This document shows positions 1 through 8,740 of a stretch of DNA of 54,273 nucleotides, piece by piece. Origin of the DNA: Stenotrophomonas_A sp002429615 (lineage in GTDB: Bacteria; Pseudomonadota; Gammaproteobacteria; Xanthomonadales; Xanthomonadaceae); NCBI GenBank assembly GCA_031987425.1, contig DALZZL010000009.1, positions 1 to 54,273 of the forward strand, written 5' to 3'. Below the pieces are notes generated by a model. That model saw nothing but the letters and a program-made list of their open reading frames with translations. It ran no database searches and had not been told where the DNA came from. Position 1 is the first letter of the stretch, and every line of letters starts with the position of its first letter. Position numbers and translations under genes: made by a program.

Positions 1-22
1 CGCGGCTGAAGCCGCTCCTACA
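1..22 (-). repeat. REP-like palindrome (GTAG type), cut by window edge
   Basis: The first 22 bases match the 3' part of the palindromic repeat seen three more times at 50228-50372; on the minus strand it starts TGTAGGAGCGGC. The core GGAGCGGCTTCAGCCGC forms a hairpin. GTAG-type REPs of this look are known from Stenotrophomonas and relatives and are moved by RAYT transposases. It lies just downstream of the sodB stop codon. Part of the element lies outside the window. Confidence 0.7.
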
Positions 23-64
23 AGGGCAGGGGCAGGGGCAGGGGCAGGAGCAGGAGCAGGACCA
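23..64. repeat. GGGGCA hexamer tandem repeat
   Basis: Seven 6-base units (AGGGCA, GGGGCA x3, GGAGCA x2, GGACCA) run head to tail between the REP element and the end of sodB. The units drift at positions 1 and 3. It is non-coding, and copy number may vary between strains. Confidence 0.7.
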
Positions 65-84
65 GGCCCCCCCGCGCTACAGAC

Positions 85-663
85 TCACCGCAGCCGCGAC
101 GCCACGAAGTCCCAGTTCACCAGCTTCCAGAACGCCTCCAGATACTGCGCGCGGCCATTCCGGTAGTCGATGTAGTACGCATGTTCCCAGACATCGCACG
201 CCAGCAGCGGCGTGTCGTCGCCGGTCAGCGGCGTGGAGGCGTTGGCCGTGCTCACCACCGCCAGGTGCCCGTCGGCGCGCTGCACCAGCCACACCCAGCC
301 CGATCCGAACGTGGCCAGTGCCAGGCGGTCGAACTCGCCACGGAAATGGCCGAAGTCGCCGAATGCCTGCACGATCTTCTCGCCCAGTTTGCCGCCAGGC
401 TCGCCGCCGCCGCGCGGGCGCAGGCATTGCCAGTAGAACTCGTGGTTCCACACCTGCGCGGCCTGGTTGAACAGCTGGCCCTGCGCGCGGCGCACGATCT
501 TCTCCAGCGTCAGCTCGGCCAGTTCGGTGCCGGCGATCAGTTCGTTGAGCTTGTCGACATAGGCGCGCTGGTGCTTGCCGTGGTGGTAATCCAGGGTTTC
601 CGCCGACAGGTGCGGCGCGAGCGCGGCACGGTCGTAGGGCAGGGGCGTGAGTTCGATCGGCAT
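85..663 (-). CDS. sodB: Iron-type superoxide dismutase
   Basis: Cytoplasmic enzyme that converts superoxide to oxygen and hydrogen peroxide. The 192-residue length fits the family. All four metal ligands are visible: H27 (in YHHGKH), H74 (in WNHEFYW), and D157 and H161 (in DVWEHAYYIDYRN). Q70 in AAQVWNH is the active-site glutamine position typical of the iron enzymes; Mn enzymes usually carry it elsewhere. The gene is transcribed alone, divergent from grxD. Its 3' flank carries a hexamer repeat and a REP. Metal preference is inferred from residues only. Confidence 0.96.
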   Translation of the reverse strand: MPIELTPLPYDRAALAPHLSAETLDYHHGKHQRAYVDKLNELIAGTELAELTLEKIVRRAQGQLFNQAAQVWNHEFYWQCLRPRGGGEPGGKLGEKIVQAFGDFGHFRGEFDRLALATFGSGWVWLVQRADGHLAVVSTANASTPLTGDDTPLLACDVWEHAYYIDYRNGRAQYLEAFWKLVNWDFVASRLR

Positions 664-772
664 GGGCGAGGGAGAGGGCCACGAGGGTCGCGGCCTGTGC
701 TTACAATGACGGACCAGGTGGCAGTCTATCCGACCCGGAGGTCGACGCTGCCGCCCCTACAGGAGAATTGCC

Positions 773-1093
773 ATGCCGGTGATGGAACGCATCCAGGCGG
801 AAGTCGAAGGGCATCCGATCGTGTTGTTCATGAAAGGAACGCCGCAATTCCCCATGTGCGGTTTCTCCAGCCGTGCCGTGCAGGCCCTGCTCGCCGCCGG
901 TGCCGAGCACCTGCATACGGTCAACGTGCTCGAAGAGCCGGAGATCCGCGCCAACCTGCCGCGTTATTCGAACTGGCCGACCTTCCCGCAGTTGTTCATC
1001 CATGGCGAGCTGATCGGCGGCTGCGACATCACCCTGGAGCTGTTCGAATCCGGCGAGCTCAAGCGCATCGTCGCCGAGGCCTACGCTTCGTGA
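773..1093 (+). CDS. grxD: Monothiol glutaredoxin (Grx4 type)
   Basis: A 106-residue CGFS glutaredoxin that carries and delivers [2Fe-2S] clusters in the cytoplasm. The active-site C29-G-F-S follows KGTPQFPM, and the cis-proline glutathione-binding segment WPTFPQLF and the GGCD motif are intact. The start is supported by AGGAG just upstream. Its TGA stop overlaps the GTG start of the next gene, so the two are translationally coupled, pairing an iron-sulfur carrier with an SDR-fold protein. Confidence 0.95.
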   Translation: MPVMERIQAEVEGHPIVLFMKGTPQFPMCGFSSRAVQALLAAGAEHLHTVNVLEEPEIRANLPRYSNWPTFPQLFIHGELIGGCDITLELFESGELKRIVAEAYAS

Positions 1094-1842
1094 GCGCGGG
1101 CGAGGTGGCGGCCGCCGCCGGCGCGCTCGAAGGCCGGGTGGTGCTGGTCAGTGGCGCCGCGGGCGGCCTGGGTGCCGTCGCCGCGGAAGCCGCCGCCGCC
1201 GCCGGTGCCACGGTGATCCTGCTGGGCCGCAAGCCGGCGAAGCTCGAACGCCTCTACGACCGCCTGGCCACACTTGGCCCGGAACCGCTGATCTATCCGC
1301 TGGACCTGGTCGGCGCCACGCCGGACGACTACGCCACCCTGGCGCAGCGCGTACAGGACGAACTCGGCCGGCTCGATGGCGTGCTGCACTGCGCGGCGGA
1401 CTTTCCCGGCCTGACGCCGTTCGAACTCGCCGATCCGGCGGTGCTGGCGCGGGTGCTGCACGTGAACCTCACCGCGCGCGCCTGGTTGTCGCAGGCGTGC
1501 CTGCCGCTGCTGCGGCAGCGCAACGACGCGGCACTGGTGTTCGTGCTCGATGATCCGGCGCGGGTCGGCCACGCGTACTGGGGCGGCTATGGCGCTGCCC
1601 AGCACGCGCAGCACGGCCTGCTTGCCAGCCTGCATGGCGAAACCGCCGCCGGGCCGGTGCGCGTGGCGGCGCTGCAGCCGGGCCCGATGCGTACCGCGCT
1701 GCGCGCACGCGCCTATACGCACCAGGAAGACCTTGAGGCGGTCGACGCCAAGCGCTATGCCGCCGCCTGCGTGACCCTGCTGGCACCTGCCGGCGCGGTG
1801 CACCGGGGCACGGTGTGGGCGGCGACGCCCACGCCGGCCTAG
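1090..1842 (+). CDS. SDR-fold protein with altered active site
   Basis: A 250-residue short-chain dehydrogenase/reductase fold, closest in feel to the YciK group. The N-terminal dinucleotide-binding glycine motif (SGAAGGLG, about residues 21-28) and the LHCAAD segment are present, and PGPMRT matches the usual PG motif after the active site. The catalytic YxxxK reads Y-G-A-A-Q, so lysine is replaced by glutamine, and the usual serine region reads VLDDPA. Ordinary SDR chemistry is therefore doubtful. GTG start at 1090, overlapping the grxD stop by four bases. The substrate is unknown. Confidence 0.85.
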   Translation: MSAGEVAAAAGALEGRVVLVSGAAGGLGAVAAEAAAAAGATVILLGRKPAKLERLYDRLATLGPEPLIYPLDLVGATPDDYATLAQRVQDELGRLDGVLHCAADFPGLTPFELADPAVLARVLHVNLTARAWLSQACLPLLRQRNDAALVFVLDDPARVGHAYWGGYGAAQHAQHGLLASLHGETAAGPVRVAALQPGPMRTALRARAYTHQEDLEAVDAKRYAAACVTLLAPAGAVHRGTVWAATPTPA

Positions 1843-1981
1843 CCGAATCCCGTCCGGCACGGGACAATACGCGCCCGATGCGCCGTGCCGGCGCCCTCCC
1901 TGCTGATGCCGCGCCGTCCCTGGCGCCGCGTCCGTGCCTGCCGCGATGTGGCCGGCACCTCTTGTTGCCCCAGGCTCTCCC

Positions 1982-2581
1982 ATGACCATCCTGTCCGCCG
2001 CGCTGCTGCTGTTCCTGATCCTGGATCCGCTGGGCAATATTCCGGTCTTCCTCAGCGTGCTCAAGCCACTGCCGTCGCGGCGGCAGCGCATCGTGCTGGC
2101 GCGCGAACTGCTGATCGCGCTGTTCGTGCTGATGGGATTCCTGTGGGGCGGCAAGTACGCGCTGGAGCTGATGCACCTGCGCCAGGAGTCGGTGTCCATC
2201 GCCGGCGGCATCGTGCTGTTCCTGATCGGCATCCGCATGATCTTCCCGCGCCCGGAAGGGCTGATGGGCGAGATTCCGGACGGCGAGCCCTTCATCGTGC
2301 CGCTGGCGATCCCGCTGGTCGCCGGCCCCTCCGGCATGGCTGCGGTGATGCTGATGGGCAGCGGCGAGCCGCACCGGCTGCCGGACTTCAGCCTGGCCCT
2401 GCTGATCGCCTGGGGCGCGACCTCGGCGATCCTGTTCTCCGCCACGCTGCTCTACAAGCTGCTCGGCCACCGCGCGCTGTCGGCGCTGGAGCGGCTGATG
2501 GGCATGCTGCTGGTGGCGATCTCGGTGCAGATGTTCCTGGACGGCATCGGCACCTATCTGAAGCTGCCGACCACGATCTGA
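1982..2581 (+). CDS. MarC/YhgN-family integral membrane protein
   Basis: A 199-residue polytopic inner-membrane protein with about six hydrophobic segments. It aligns by eye with E. coli YhgN: N-terminal LLLFLILDPLGNIPVFLSVLK, then the repeat-like PFIVPLAIPLVAGP, and ALERLMGMLLVAISVQMFLDG near the end. The family is sometimes annotated as a transporter, but no substrate is established. The ATG at 1982 matches the YhgN N-terminus better than the in-frame ATG at 1934, which would add unlike residues. It follows the SDR gene by 139 bases and may have its own promoter. Confidence 0.9.
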   Translation: MTILSAALLLFLILDPLGNIPVFLSVLKPLPSRRQRIVLARELLIALFVLMGFLWGGKYALELMHLRQESVSIAGGIVLFLIGIRMIFPRPEGLMGEIPDGEPFIVPLAIPLVAGPSGMAAVMLMGSGEPHRLPDFSLALLIAWGATSAILFSATLLYKLLGHRALSALERLMGMLLVAISVQMFLDGIGTYLKLPTTI

Positions 2582-2758
2582 TCCGCCCTCCACGGGTAGC
2601 GTTCAAGCCGCGTGAGGATGCGTTGACCGTGTCCTTGCAATGCGCGCCATGCTGCAAGCGCACATAAGTGTCTGTTTCGGCGCAAGTGTTTGTGCTGCAA
2701 GCGTTTCCACATGTGGCGACCAACGCATTCCTGGTCATGAGCCGGTCACATTCCGCTA

Positions 2759-2797
2759 TTAACGTGTTAACCTGTTGTTAACCGTTTCGGTCGAAAC
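2759..2797. promoter_or_regulatory. TTAAC repeats and palindrome upstream of Oar-like receptor
   Basis: The 320-base gap between the MarC-like gene and the receptor has no gene. It holds three TTAAC copies (2759, 2767, 2778), the last two as GTTAAC spaced by 11 bases, about one helical turn. A perfect inverted repeat GTTTCG-GT-CGAAAC follows at 2784-2797. This AT-rich patch stands out in GC-rich DNA and probably contains the receptor promoter and its control sites. The regulator is unknown. Confidence 0.45.
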
Positions 2798-2901
2798 CAG
2801 GCCGCCCGGTAGGGAACCCCAGATCAAATCAGCGCATTGCCGGCGACGGTGATGGCTGAGCCGCTTTCTCCGCATCCGTCCACGTATCGAGGCTACCGCC
2901 C

Positions 2902-5900
2902 ATGACTCACCCCCGTCAGTTCCGCATGTCCAAGCTCACGCTTGGCCTCGTGGCCGCCCTTGCCGCCGCGCCCGTCTTCGCGCAGAGCACCTCCGCCGGC
3001 GTCGGCGGCGTGGTCACCACCACCAGCGGCCAGCCGGTCACCGGCGCCGAAGTGACCATCACCCACGTCGAGTCGGGCACGGTCAGCCGCGCCACCACGG
3101 ACGAAGCGGGTCGTTACACCGCGCGCGGCCTGCGCGTCGGTGGTCCGTACAGCATCACCATCACCAAGCCGGGTGAGGGCACCAAGACCGAAGACGGCAT
3201 CTACCTGGGCGTCAACCAGACCGCGAGCGTCAACGCCGCGCTGACCGGCGACCTGACCACGCTGGAGACCGTCAACGCGGTCGCCGTGGCCGGTGGCTCG
3301 GAAGTGTTCAGCGCCACCAAGACCGGCTCGGGTACCCAGATCAGCCAGGAATCCATCAAGGCGCTGCCGTCGATCAATGGCAACATCCAGGACTACATGC
3401 GCCTGGACCCGCGCGTGGCCTTCGTTGACCGCGCCTCGGGCACCATCTCGGCCGGCGGCCTGAACCCGCGCTACAACTCCGTCAGCATCGACGGCGTGGC
3501 GGCGAGCGACACGTTCGGCCTGGAAGGCAACAACATGGTGACCCGTCGCCAGCCGGTGTCGATGGAAGCCATCGAAGCCCTCGACATCAACCTGTCGAAC
3601 TACGACGTCAGCATCGCCAGCGCCGCCGGCGCCACCGTCAACGCGGTGACCAAGTCCGGTACCAACGAGTTCCACGGCTCGGTGTACGGCAGCTACCGCG
3701 ACGGCGACTGGTTCGGTGACAACCCGGACGGCACCCCGTTCAACGGTTTCACCAAGGAAAAGACCTACGGCATGACCCTGGGTGGTCCGGTCGTCAAGGA
3801 CAAGCTGTTCTTCTTCGCCAACTACGAGAAGTTCGAGCAGGCCGCCCCGGGCGCCGACCTGGCGAGCACCGCGTACGGCAAGACCAATGCGGTCATCAAT
3901 GACGCCTACATCGCCCGTGCGCAGCAGATCGCGCAGGACAACTGGGGTATCGACCCGGGTTCGCTGAGCAGCAACGGCAACACCGACCTGGAAGAGTACG
4001 CGCTGAAGCTGGACTGGAACATCAACGACCAGCACCGCGCCAGCGTCCGCTACAGCAAGCTCGACCAGAGCAAGCTGCGCATCAACGGCATGACCAGCAG
4101 CTCGGTCTCGCTGAGCTCGTACTGGTACCAGCACGAGAAGTCGATCGAGAGCTACGTCGGCCAGCTGTTCTCCGACTGGACCGACACCTTCTCGACCGAG
4201 TTCAAGGTCTCCTACCGCGATTACTCGGCGATCCGCGTCACCCCGACCACCGCGCCGAGCATCCAGATCCAGCAGGGCACCGACTCGCTGTACCTCGGTA
4301 CCGAGCTGAGCTCGCAGAACAACATCCTGTCGACCAAGACCTGGAACTACTACGGTGCCGGTACCTGGACGCTGGGTGACCACGACCTGAAGTTCGGCGT
4401 GGACTACAGCACCAACGAGATCTACAACTACTTCGCCCAGAACGGCTGGGGCAGCTACATCTTCCAGGGCCTGGACAACTTCGCCGCCGGCATCTGGTCC
4501 AGCTACCGCCTGGCCGCCGAGACCTCGCCCGGTTCGATCCCGGCCGACTACAAGTACAACAACCTCGGCCTGTTCGTGCAGGACACCTGGTACGTCAACA
4601 GCAACCTGACCCTGACCCTGGGCCTGCGTGGCGACCGTCCGGACACCACCCCGTCGCCGACCTACAACGCAGCTGCGTCGAACACGTTCGGCTACAACAA
4701 CAGCAAGATCTTCAACGGCGACTTCCTGATCCAGCCGCGCTTCGGTTTCAACTACAACTTCGACACCGAGCGCCCGATGCAGCTGCGCGGTGGCGTGGGC
4801 CTGTTCCAGGGTGATTCGCCGCAGGTGTGGATCGGCAACAGCTACTCCAACACCGGCCTGAACTACACCTCGTACAACCAGCAGGTCTACAACGCGGCCG
4901 TGCCGTTCTCGCCGGATGGCCTGAACCAGCCGGTCCCGACCGTGGCGGGTTCGGCGCTGCAGAGCGTCAACTTCGTCGGCGACGACTTCAAGCAGCCGTC
5001 GCTGTGGAAGGCCAATCTGGCCCTCGACCACGAACTGCCGTGGTACGGCATCGTCGCGTCGGCCGAACTGCTGTACACCAAGGTCAAGGACGGCCTGTAC
5101 TACCAGGCGCTGAACCTGGGCCCGGGCTACACCGGTCCGGACGGCCGCACCCTGTACTGGAACCCGAGCAAGGTCAGCTGGACCTCGTCTGACACCGGCA
5201 GCAACTCGTCGGCCAGCCGCTACGGCCGTTATGCCAACTACGACGCCGTCTACCTGATCGACAACACCGACAAGGGCAAGACCTCGCAGTTCACCGTCTC
5301 GCTGACCAAGCCGTTCAGCGAAGGCAGCGACTGGTCCTGGACCCTGGGCTACACCTACACCCACGCGACCGAAGTGGGCCCGCTGACCAGCTCCACCGCC
5401 AGCTCGGGCTGGGCGTACCAGTACGCCTTCGACGTGAACTCGAACCAGGAAAACACCTCGCGTTACGAGATCAAGGATCGCATCAGCGGTTCGCTGGATT
5501 GGAAGCACAAGTTCTTCGGTGACTACGAAACCCGCGTGGGCCTGGTCTATGAAGGCCGCAGCGGTCGTCCGTTCAGCTACGTCTTCGCCAACGACTTCAA
5601 TGGCGACGGCCGTACCTACAACGACCTGTTCTACGTTCCGAACGGCGACGTGCTGTTCGGCAGCGTGAACACCGCTGGCCAGTTCACCCCGGATGCCACC
5701 ATGGCCGCCAACTTCAATGCGTGGCTCGCCGCGCATCCGGAAGTGGCGAAGTACGCGGGCAGCTATGCCCCGGCCAATGCCTTCCGCACCGGCTTCGTGA
5801 ACACCTTCGACCTGCGCATCAGCCAGGAGCTGCCGGGCTTCTACAAGGGCCACAAGTCGCAGATCTGGCTGGACATCCAGAACGTGGGCAACCTGATCAA

Positions 5901-6099
5901 CAAGGATTGGGGCCACATCGTCGACTACGGCTTCTACGCCGATGCCTCGGTGGCGCGCCTGGCCGGCATCTACAACGGCCAGTACGTGTACAACTACACC
6001 AGCACCAGCCAGCCGACCGCGGCCAACTCGGATGCCGACGGCTTCAACGTCGGTGTGTCGCAGTGGTCCATGCAGGTGGGCTTCCGCTACCAGTTCTGA
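2902..6099 (+). CDS. Oar-like TonB-dependent outer-membrane receptor
   Basis: A 1065-residue outer-membrane protein. A signal peptide (KLTLGLVAALAAAPVFAQ) is followed by a carboxypeptidase-regulatory-like domain (about residues 30-110), then a plug (about 115-260, with GLNPRYNSVSIDGV) and a large aromatic-rich beta-barrel ending in the terminal phenylalanine of SMQVGFRYQF. This order is typical of Oar-type TonB receptors of Xanthomonadaceae and Myxococcus. The ligand cannot be told from sequence. A GAGG precedes the start with suitable spacing; an internal ATG at 2926 would also leave a signal peptide. It is a single gene followed by a strong terminator. Codon use is strongly biased, which suggests high expression. 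Confidence 0.93.
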   Translation: MTHPRQFRMSKLTLGLVAALAAAPVFAQSTSAGVGGVVTTTSGQPVTGAEVTITHVESGTVSRATTDEAGRYTARGLRVGGPYSITITKPGEGTKTEDGIYLGVNQTASVNAALTGDLTTLETVNAVAVAGGSEVFSATKTGSGTQISQESIKALPSINGNIQDYMRLDPRVAFVDRASGTISAGGLNPRYNSVSIDGVAASDTFGLEGNNMVTRRQPVSMEAIEALDINLSNYDVSIASAAGATVNAVTKSGTNEFHGSVYGSYRDGDWFGDNPDGTPFNGFTKEKTYGMTLGGPVVKDKLFFFANYEKFEQAAPGADLASTAYGKTNAVINDAYIARAQQIAQDNWGIDPGSLSSNGNTDLEEYALKLDWNINDQHRASVRYSKLDQSKLRINGMTSSSVSLSSYWYQHEKSIESYVGQLFSDWTDTFSTEFKVSYRDYSAIRVTPTTAPSIQIQQGTDSLYLGTELSSQNNILSTKTWNYYGAGTWTLGDHDLKFGVDYSTNEIYNYFAQNGWGSYIFQGLDNFAAGIWSSYRLAAETSPGSIPADYKYNNLGLFVQDTWYVNSNLTLTLGLRGDRPDTTPSPTYNAAASNTFGYNNSKIFNGDFLIQPRFGFNYNFDTERPMQLRGGVGLFQGDSPQVWIGNSYSNTGLNYTSYNQQVYNAAVPFSPDGLNQPVPTVAGSALQSVNFVGDDFKQPSLWKANLALDHELPWYGIVASAELLYTKVKDGLYYQALNLGPGYTGPDGRTLYWNPSKVSWTSSDTGSNSSASRYGRYANYDAVYLIDNTDKGKTSQFTVSLTKPFSEGSDWSWTLGYTYTHATEVGPLTSSTASSGWAYQYAFDVNSNQENTSRYEIKDRISGSLDWKHKFFGDYETRVGLVYEGRSGRPFSYVFANDFNGDGRTYNDLFYVPNGDVLFGSVNTAGQFTPDATMAANFNAWLAAHPEVAKYAGSYAPANAFRTGFVNTFDLRISQELPGFYKGHKSQIWLDIQNVGNLINKDWGHIVDYGFYADASVARLAGIYNGQYVYNYTSTSQPTAANSDADGFNVGVSQWSMQVGFRYQF

Positions 6100-6124
6100 T
6101 CCATCGGAACCCAAGCGGAACAGG

Positions 6125-6156
6125 AAACGGCCGGGGCAACCCGGCCGTTTTCTTTT
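6125..6156 (+). terminator. Rho-independent terminator of the Oar-like gene
   Basis: An 11-bp perfect stem (AAACGGCCGGG / CCCGGCCGTTT) with a GCAA tetraloop at 6136-6139, followed by a T-rich run (TTTTCTTTT). It sits 25 bases after the receptor stop codon. Confidence 0.93.
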
Positions 6157-6205
6157 GTCGGGGGGACTGGGTTACAGTCCCGCGGCTGCATAGAAGGAGT
6201 AGCTC

Positions 6206-7594
6206 ATGGAACAAGGCAACAAGGCGGCGACGGCGCTGCCGGTGGTGGACGCGCGGATCTACCCGCGTGGCGGGCTGGACGTGCTGTCGCGGGCCGAAGT
6301 GGCGCGCCTGCGCGACGCGTCCGCCGGTGGCATGCATGAACTGCTGCGCCGCTGCGCGCTGGCGGTGCTGACCAGCGGCAGCGCCTCGGACGACCCGCGC
6401 GCCGCACGCGACCTCTACCCGGATTTCGACATCCAGGTCACCCAGCAGGACCGCGGCGTCCGCATCGATCTCAGCAAGGCGCCGGCGATGGCCTTCGTCG
6501 ATGGCGAGATCATCCGCGGCGTGGCCGAACTGCTGTTCGCCGTGGTGCGCGACCTGGCCTACATGGCCATCGAACTCGGCCCGGAGTACGCCGCCGACCT
6601 GGCGTCGGGCGAGGGCATCACCAACGCGGTGTTCGGCCTGCTGCGCAATGCGCGCATCCTGCATCCGACCGACCCCAACCTGGTGGTGTGCTGGGGTGGG
6701 CATTCCATCTCGCGCGACGAATACCTCTATACCAAGCAGGTCGGCTACGAGCTGGGCCTGCGCGGCCTGGACATCTGCACCGGCTGCGGTCCGGGCGCGA
6801 TGAAGGGGCCGATGAAGGGCGCCACCATCGCCCATGCCAAACAGCGCCGCACCAACACGCGCTACATCGGCGTCACCGAGCCGGGCATCATCGCCGCCGA
6901 GTCGCCGAACCCGATCGTCAACCACCTGGTGATCATGCCGGACATCGAGAAGCGCCTGGAGGCCTTCGTCCGCATCGGCCACGGCATCATCGTGTTCCCG
7001 GGTGGCGTCGGCACCGCCGAGGAGATCCTGTACCTGCTCGGCATCCTGCTGCGCGAGGAGAACGCGCACCTGCCGCTGCCGCTGATCCTCACCGGCCCGA
7101 CCATCGCCGCGCCGTACTTCGAGCAGATCGACCGCTTCATCCGCCTGACCCTGGGCGATGCGGCGGCCTCGCGCTACGAGATCATCGTCGGTGATCCGGT
7201 CGAGGTGGCGCGGCGCATGACCCGCGGCATCAAGCAGGTGCGCGAGTACCGCATCGCGCAGCGCGACTCGTTCTATTTCAACTGGTCGATCACCATTCCC
7301 GAGGAATACCAGCGTCCGTTCGTGCCCACGCACGAGGCCATGGCCAGCCTCGACCTGCACCAGGGCCGGCCGGCGCCGGCGCTGGCCGCCGACTTGCGGC
7401 GCGCGTTCTCCGGCATCGTCGCCGGCAACGTCAAGGAAGAGAGCATGCAGCGCATCGAACAGCATGGGCCGTTTGAGATCCATGGCGATGCGGAGATGAT
7501 GCAGGCGCTGGATGCGCTGCTGCGTGCTTTCGTCGAACAGCGCCGGATGAAGATCGCCGGCGACTACCAGCCCTGCTACCGGGTCGTCACCTGA
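6206..7594 (+). CDS. ppnN: Pyrimidine/purine nucleotide 5'-monophosphate nucleosidase
   Basis: A 462-residue cytoplasmic enzyme that releases the base from nucleotide monophosphates; in E. coli (formerly YgdH) it is stimulated by (p)ppGpp. It follows E. coli PpnN along its length: VDGEIIRG in the N-terminal domain, VVCWGGHSI and CTGCGPGAM in the nucleotide-binding region, the LOG-family motif PGGVGTAEE near residue 266, and the C-terminal LAADLRRAFSGIVAGNVKE. GAAGGAG lies just before the ATG. It ends convergently with the sensor kinase gene, overlapping it by eight bases. Confidence 0.95.
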   Translation: MEQGNKAATALPVVDARIYPRGGLDVLSRAEVARLRDASAGGMHELLRRCALAVLTSGSASDDPRAARDLYPDFDIQVTQQDRGVRIDLSKAPAMAFVDGEIIRGVAELLFAVVRDLAYMAIELGPEYAADLASGEGITNAVFGLLRNARILHPTDPNLVVCWGGHSISRDEYLYTKQVGYELGLRGLDICTGCGPGAMKGPMKGATIAHAKQRRTNTRYIGVTEPGIIAAESPNPIVNHLVIMPDIEKRLEAFVRIGHGIIVFPGGVGTAEEILYLLGILLREENAHLPLPLILTGPTIAAPYFEQIDRFIRLTLGDAAASRYEIIVGDPVEVARRMTRGIKQVREYRIAQRDSFYFNWSITIPEEYQRPFVPTHEAMASLDLHQGRPAPALAADLRRAFSGIVAGNVKEESMQRIEQHGPFEIHGDAEMMQALDALLRAFVEQRRMKIAGDYQPCYRVVT

Positions 7595-8612
7595 CCGTCA
7601 GCGTCGCCTGGAACCGGCCCGGTGCCTGCGTCGTCGACAGCGCGATGCGATCGGAGCCGGCCAGGCGCGCGCGCAGCGCCGACAGCCCGACTTTGTGTCC
7701 GCGCCGATGCGACGTCGCTTCGCTCGCGGTGGGCACGGTGTTCTCCACCGTCAGCAGCCACTGCGTGCCGTCGGGGCGCAACGAGACCACGATGCTGCCG
7801 GGTGCCGGCGCGTTCTCGATGCCGTGGTGGACGGCATTCTCCACCAGCGGCTGCAGGCTGAGCCGCGGTAGCCGTAGCGCCGGCAGCGGCGAGGGCAGTT
7901 GCCAGTCCACCGTCATCCGCGTGCCGAAGCGGATCGATTCGATCTCGACATAGCGCTGCGCCAGCACGATCTCGTCGGCGATGTCGATCTCGGCGGGGCC
8001 GGCCAGCGCGGCCCGGAACAGGTCCGACAGGTCGAGCAGGATCTGCTCGACCCGGCCCGGTTCGCGATGCACCAGCGTGGCCGCGGCGTTGAGCGCGTTG
8101 AACAGGAAGTGCGGCTGCACGCGGGCGGTCAGCGCGTCGATCTCGGCCTGCTTGGCGCGCACGGCGAGCTGCCGCGCGTTCCAGTGGTTCTGGAACGCCA
8201 CCGCGCCCATCAGCCCGACCACCAGCGCGATGCCGCTGAACTGCAGCCACAACGCCAGCCATGCCGAATGCGGCAGGATCAGCAGGTCGTGCAGCAGCAG
8301 CCACGCCGCCGCGCAGACCACCGCGGTGGTGACCTGCAGCGTCGCCACCGCGATGTAGGCCACCGTCAGCGGCCGCAGCCTGGCCAGCCATGCGCGCGCC
8401 AGGCGCAGCGCGCACAGGCTCAGCAGGCTGATCCACTGGATCAGCAGCGAACTCAGTCCGAAGTACATCCAGCGGCTGCCGGTGATGCCGGGCGCCAGCG
8501 CGAGCAGGGTGGCGAGCATCTCGCCGGCGGCGACCACCGAAATCAGCGCCGGCGGCTGCCACAGGATCTCCAGGGGGGCGCCGCTGGCGGCGGGGTCGGG
8601 GCGGGGCCTCAT
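7587..8612 (-). CDS. LytS/AlgZ(FimS)-type sensor histidine kinase
   Basis: A 341-residue inner-membrane kinase. Four hydrophobic segments (about residues 20-45, 50-70, 84-107, 120-140) precede a His_kinase domain of the LytS type, with the phospho-acceptor H168 in QPHFLFN and the N-box around N259 (LVENAVHHG). The G-box is reduced (KVGLSALRARLAG), as usual in this family. No LytTR response regulator is adjacent. It diverges from the minor-pilin operon, whose Pseudomonas counterpart is controlled by FimS/AlgR. The ATG at 8612 is chosen because upstream in-frame residues look non-coding. Confidence 0.87.
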   Translation of the reverse strand: MRPRPDPAASGAPLEILWQPPALISVVAAGEMLATLLALAPGITGSRWMYFGLSSLLIQWISLLSLCALRLARAWLARLRPLTVAYIAVATLQVTTAVVCAAAWLLLHDLLILPHSAWLALWLQFSGIALVVGLMGAVAFQNHWNARQLAVRAKQAEIDALTARVQPHFLFNALNAAATLVHREPGRVEQILLDLSDLFRAALAGPAEIDIADEIVLAQRYVEIESIRFGTRMTVDWQLPSPLPALRLPRLSLQPLVENAVHHGIENAPAPGSIVVSLRPDGTQWLLTVENTVPTASEATSHRRGHKVGLSALRARLAGSDRIALSTTQAPGRFQATLTVR

Positions 8613-8662
8613 CGGGGGTCTCGGGTGTGCGGGGCGCGTGACCGCTGGAGTAGGGGATGCCG

Positions 8663-8671
8663 CCGCTCGTC
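8663..8671 (+). promoter_or_regulatory. AlgR-box-like sequence in the kinase/pilin intergenic region
   Basis: CCGCTCGTC differs at one position from CCGTTCGTC, the AlgR site known in Pseudomonas. It lies about 70 bases upstream of the first pilin gene in the region shared with the FimS-like kinase. A single 9-base near match in GC-rich DNA is weak evidence by itself; the context makes it worth recording. Confidence 0.35.
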
Positions 8672-8740
8672 GGTATGTGCTGGTGGGGGGGCGAGCGCTG
8701 GCATAGCTTAGCCCGATCGAAACTGGGGATGGGGATCTCC

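Noticed and set aside
181..1842. Long plus-strand frame that includes the SDR gene
   Set aside because: The first 300 residues are antisense to sodB and out of frame with grxD; only the part from GTG 1090 is protein-like.
2893..6114. Minus-strand open frame of 1073 codons opposite the Oar-like receptor
   Set aside because: Val/Arg/Gly-rich translation without domains; it mirrors the biased codons of the real gene on the plus strand, which has a signal peptide, plug and barrel.
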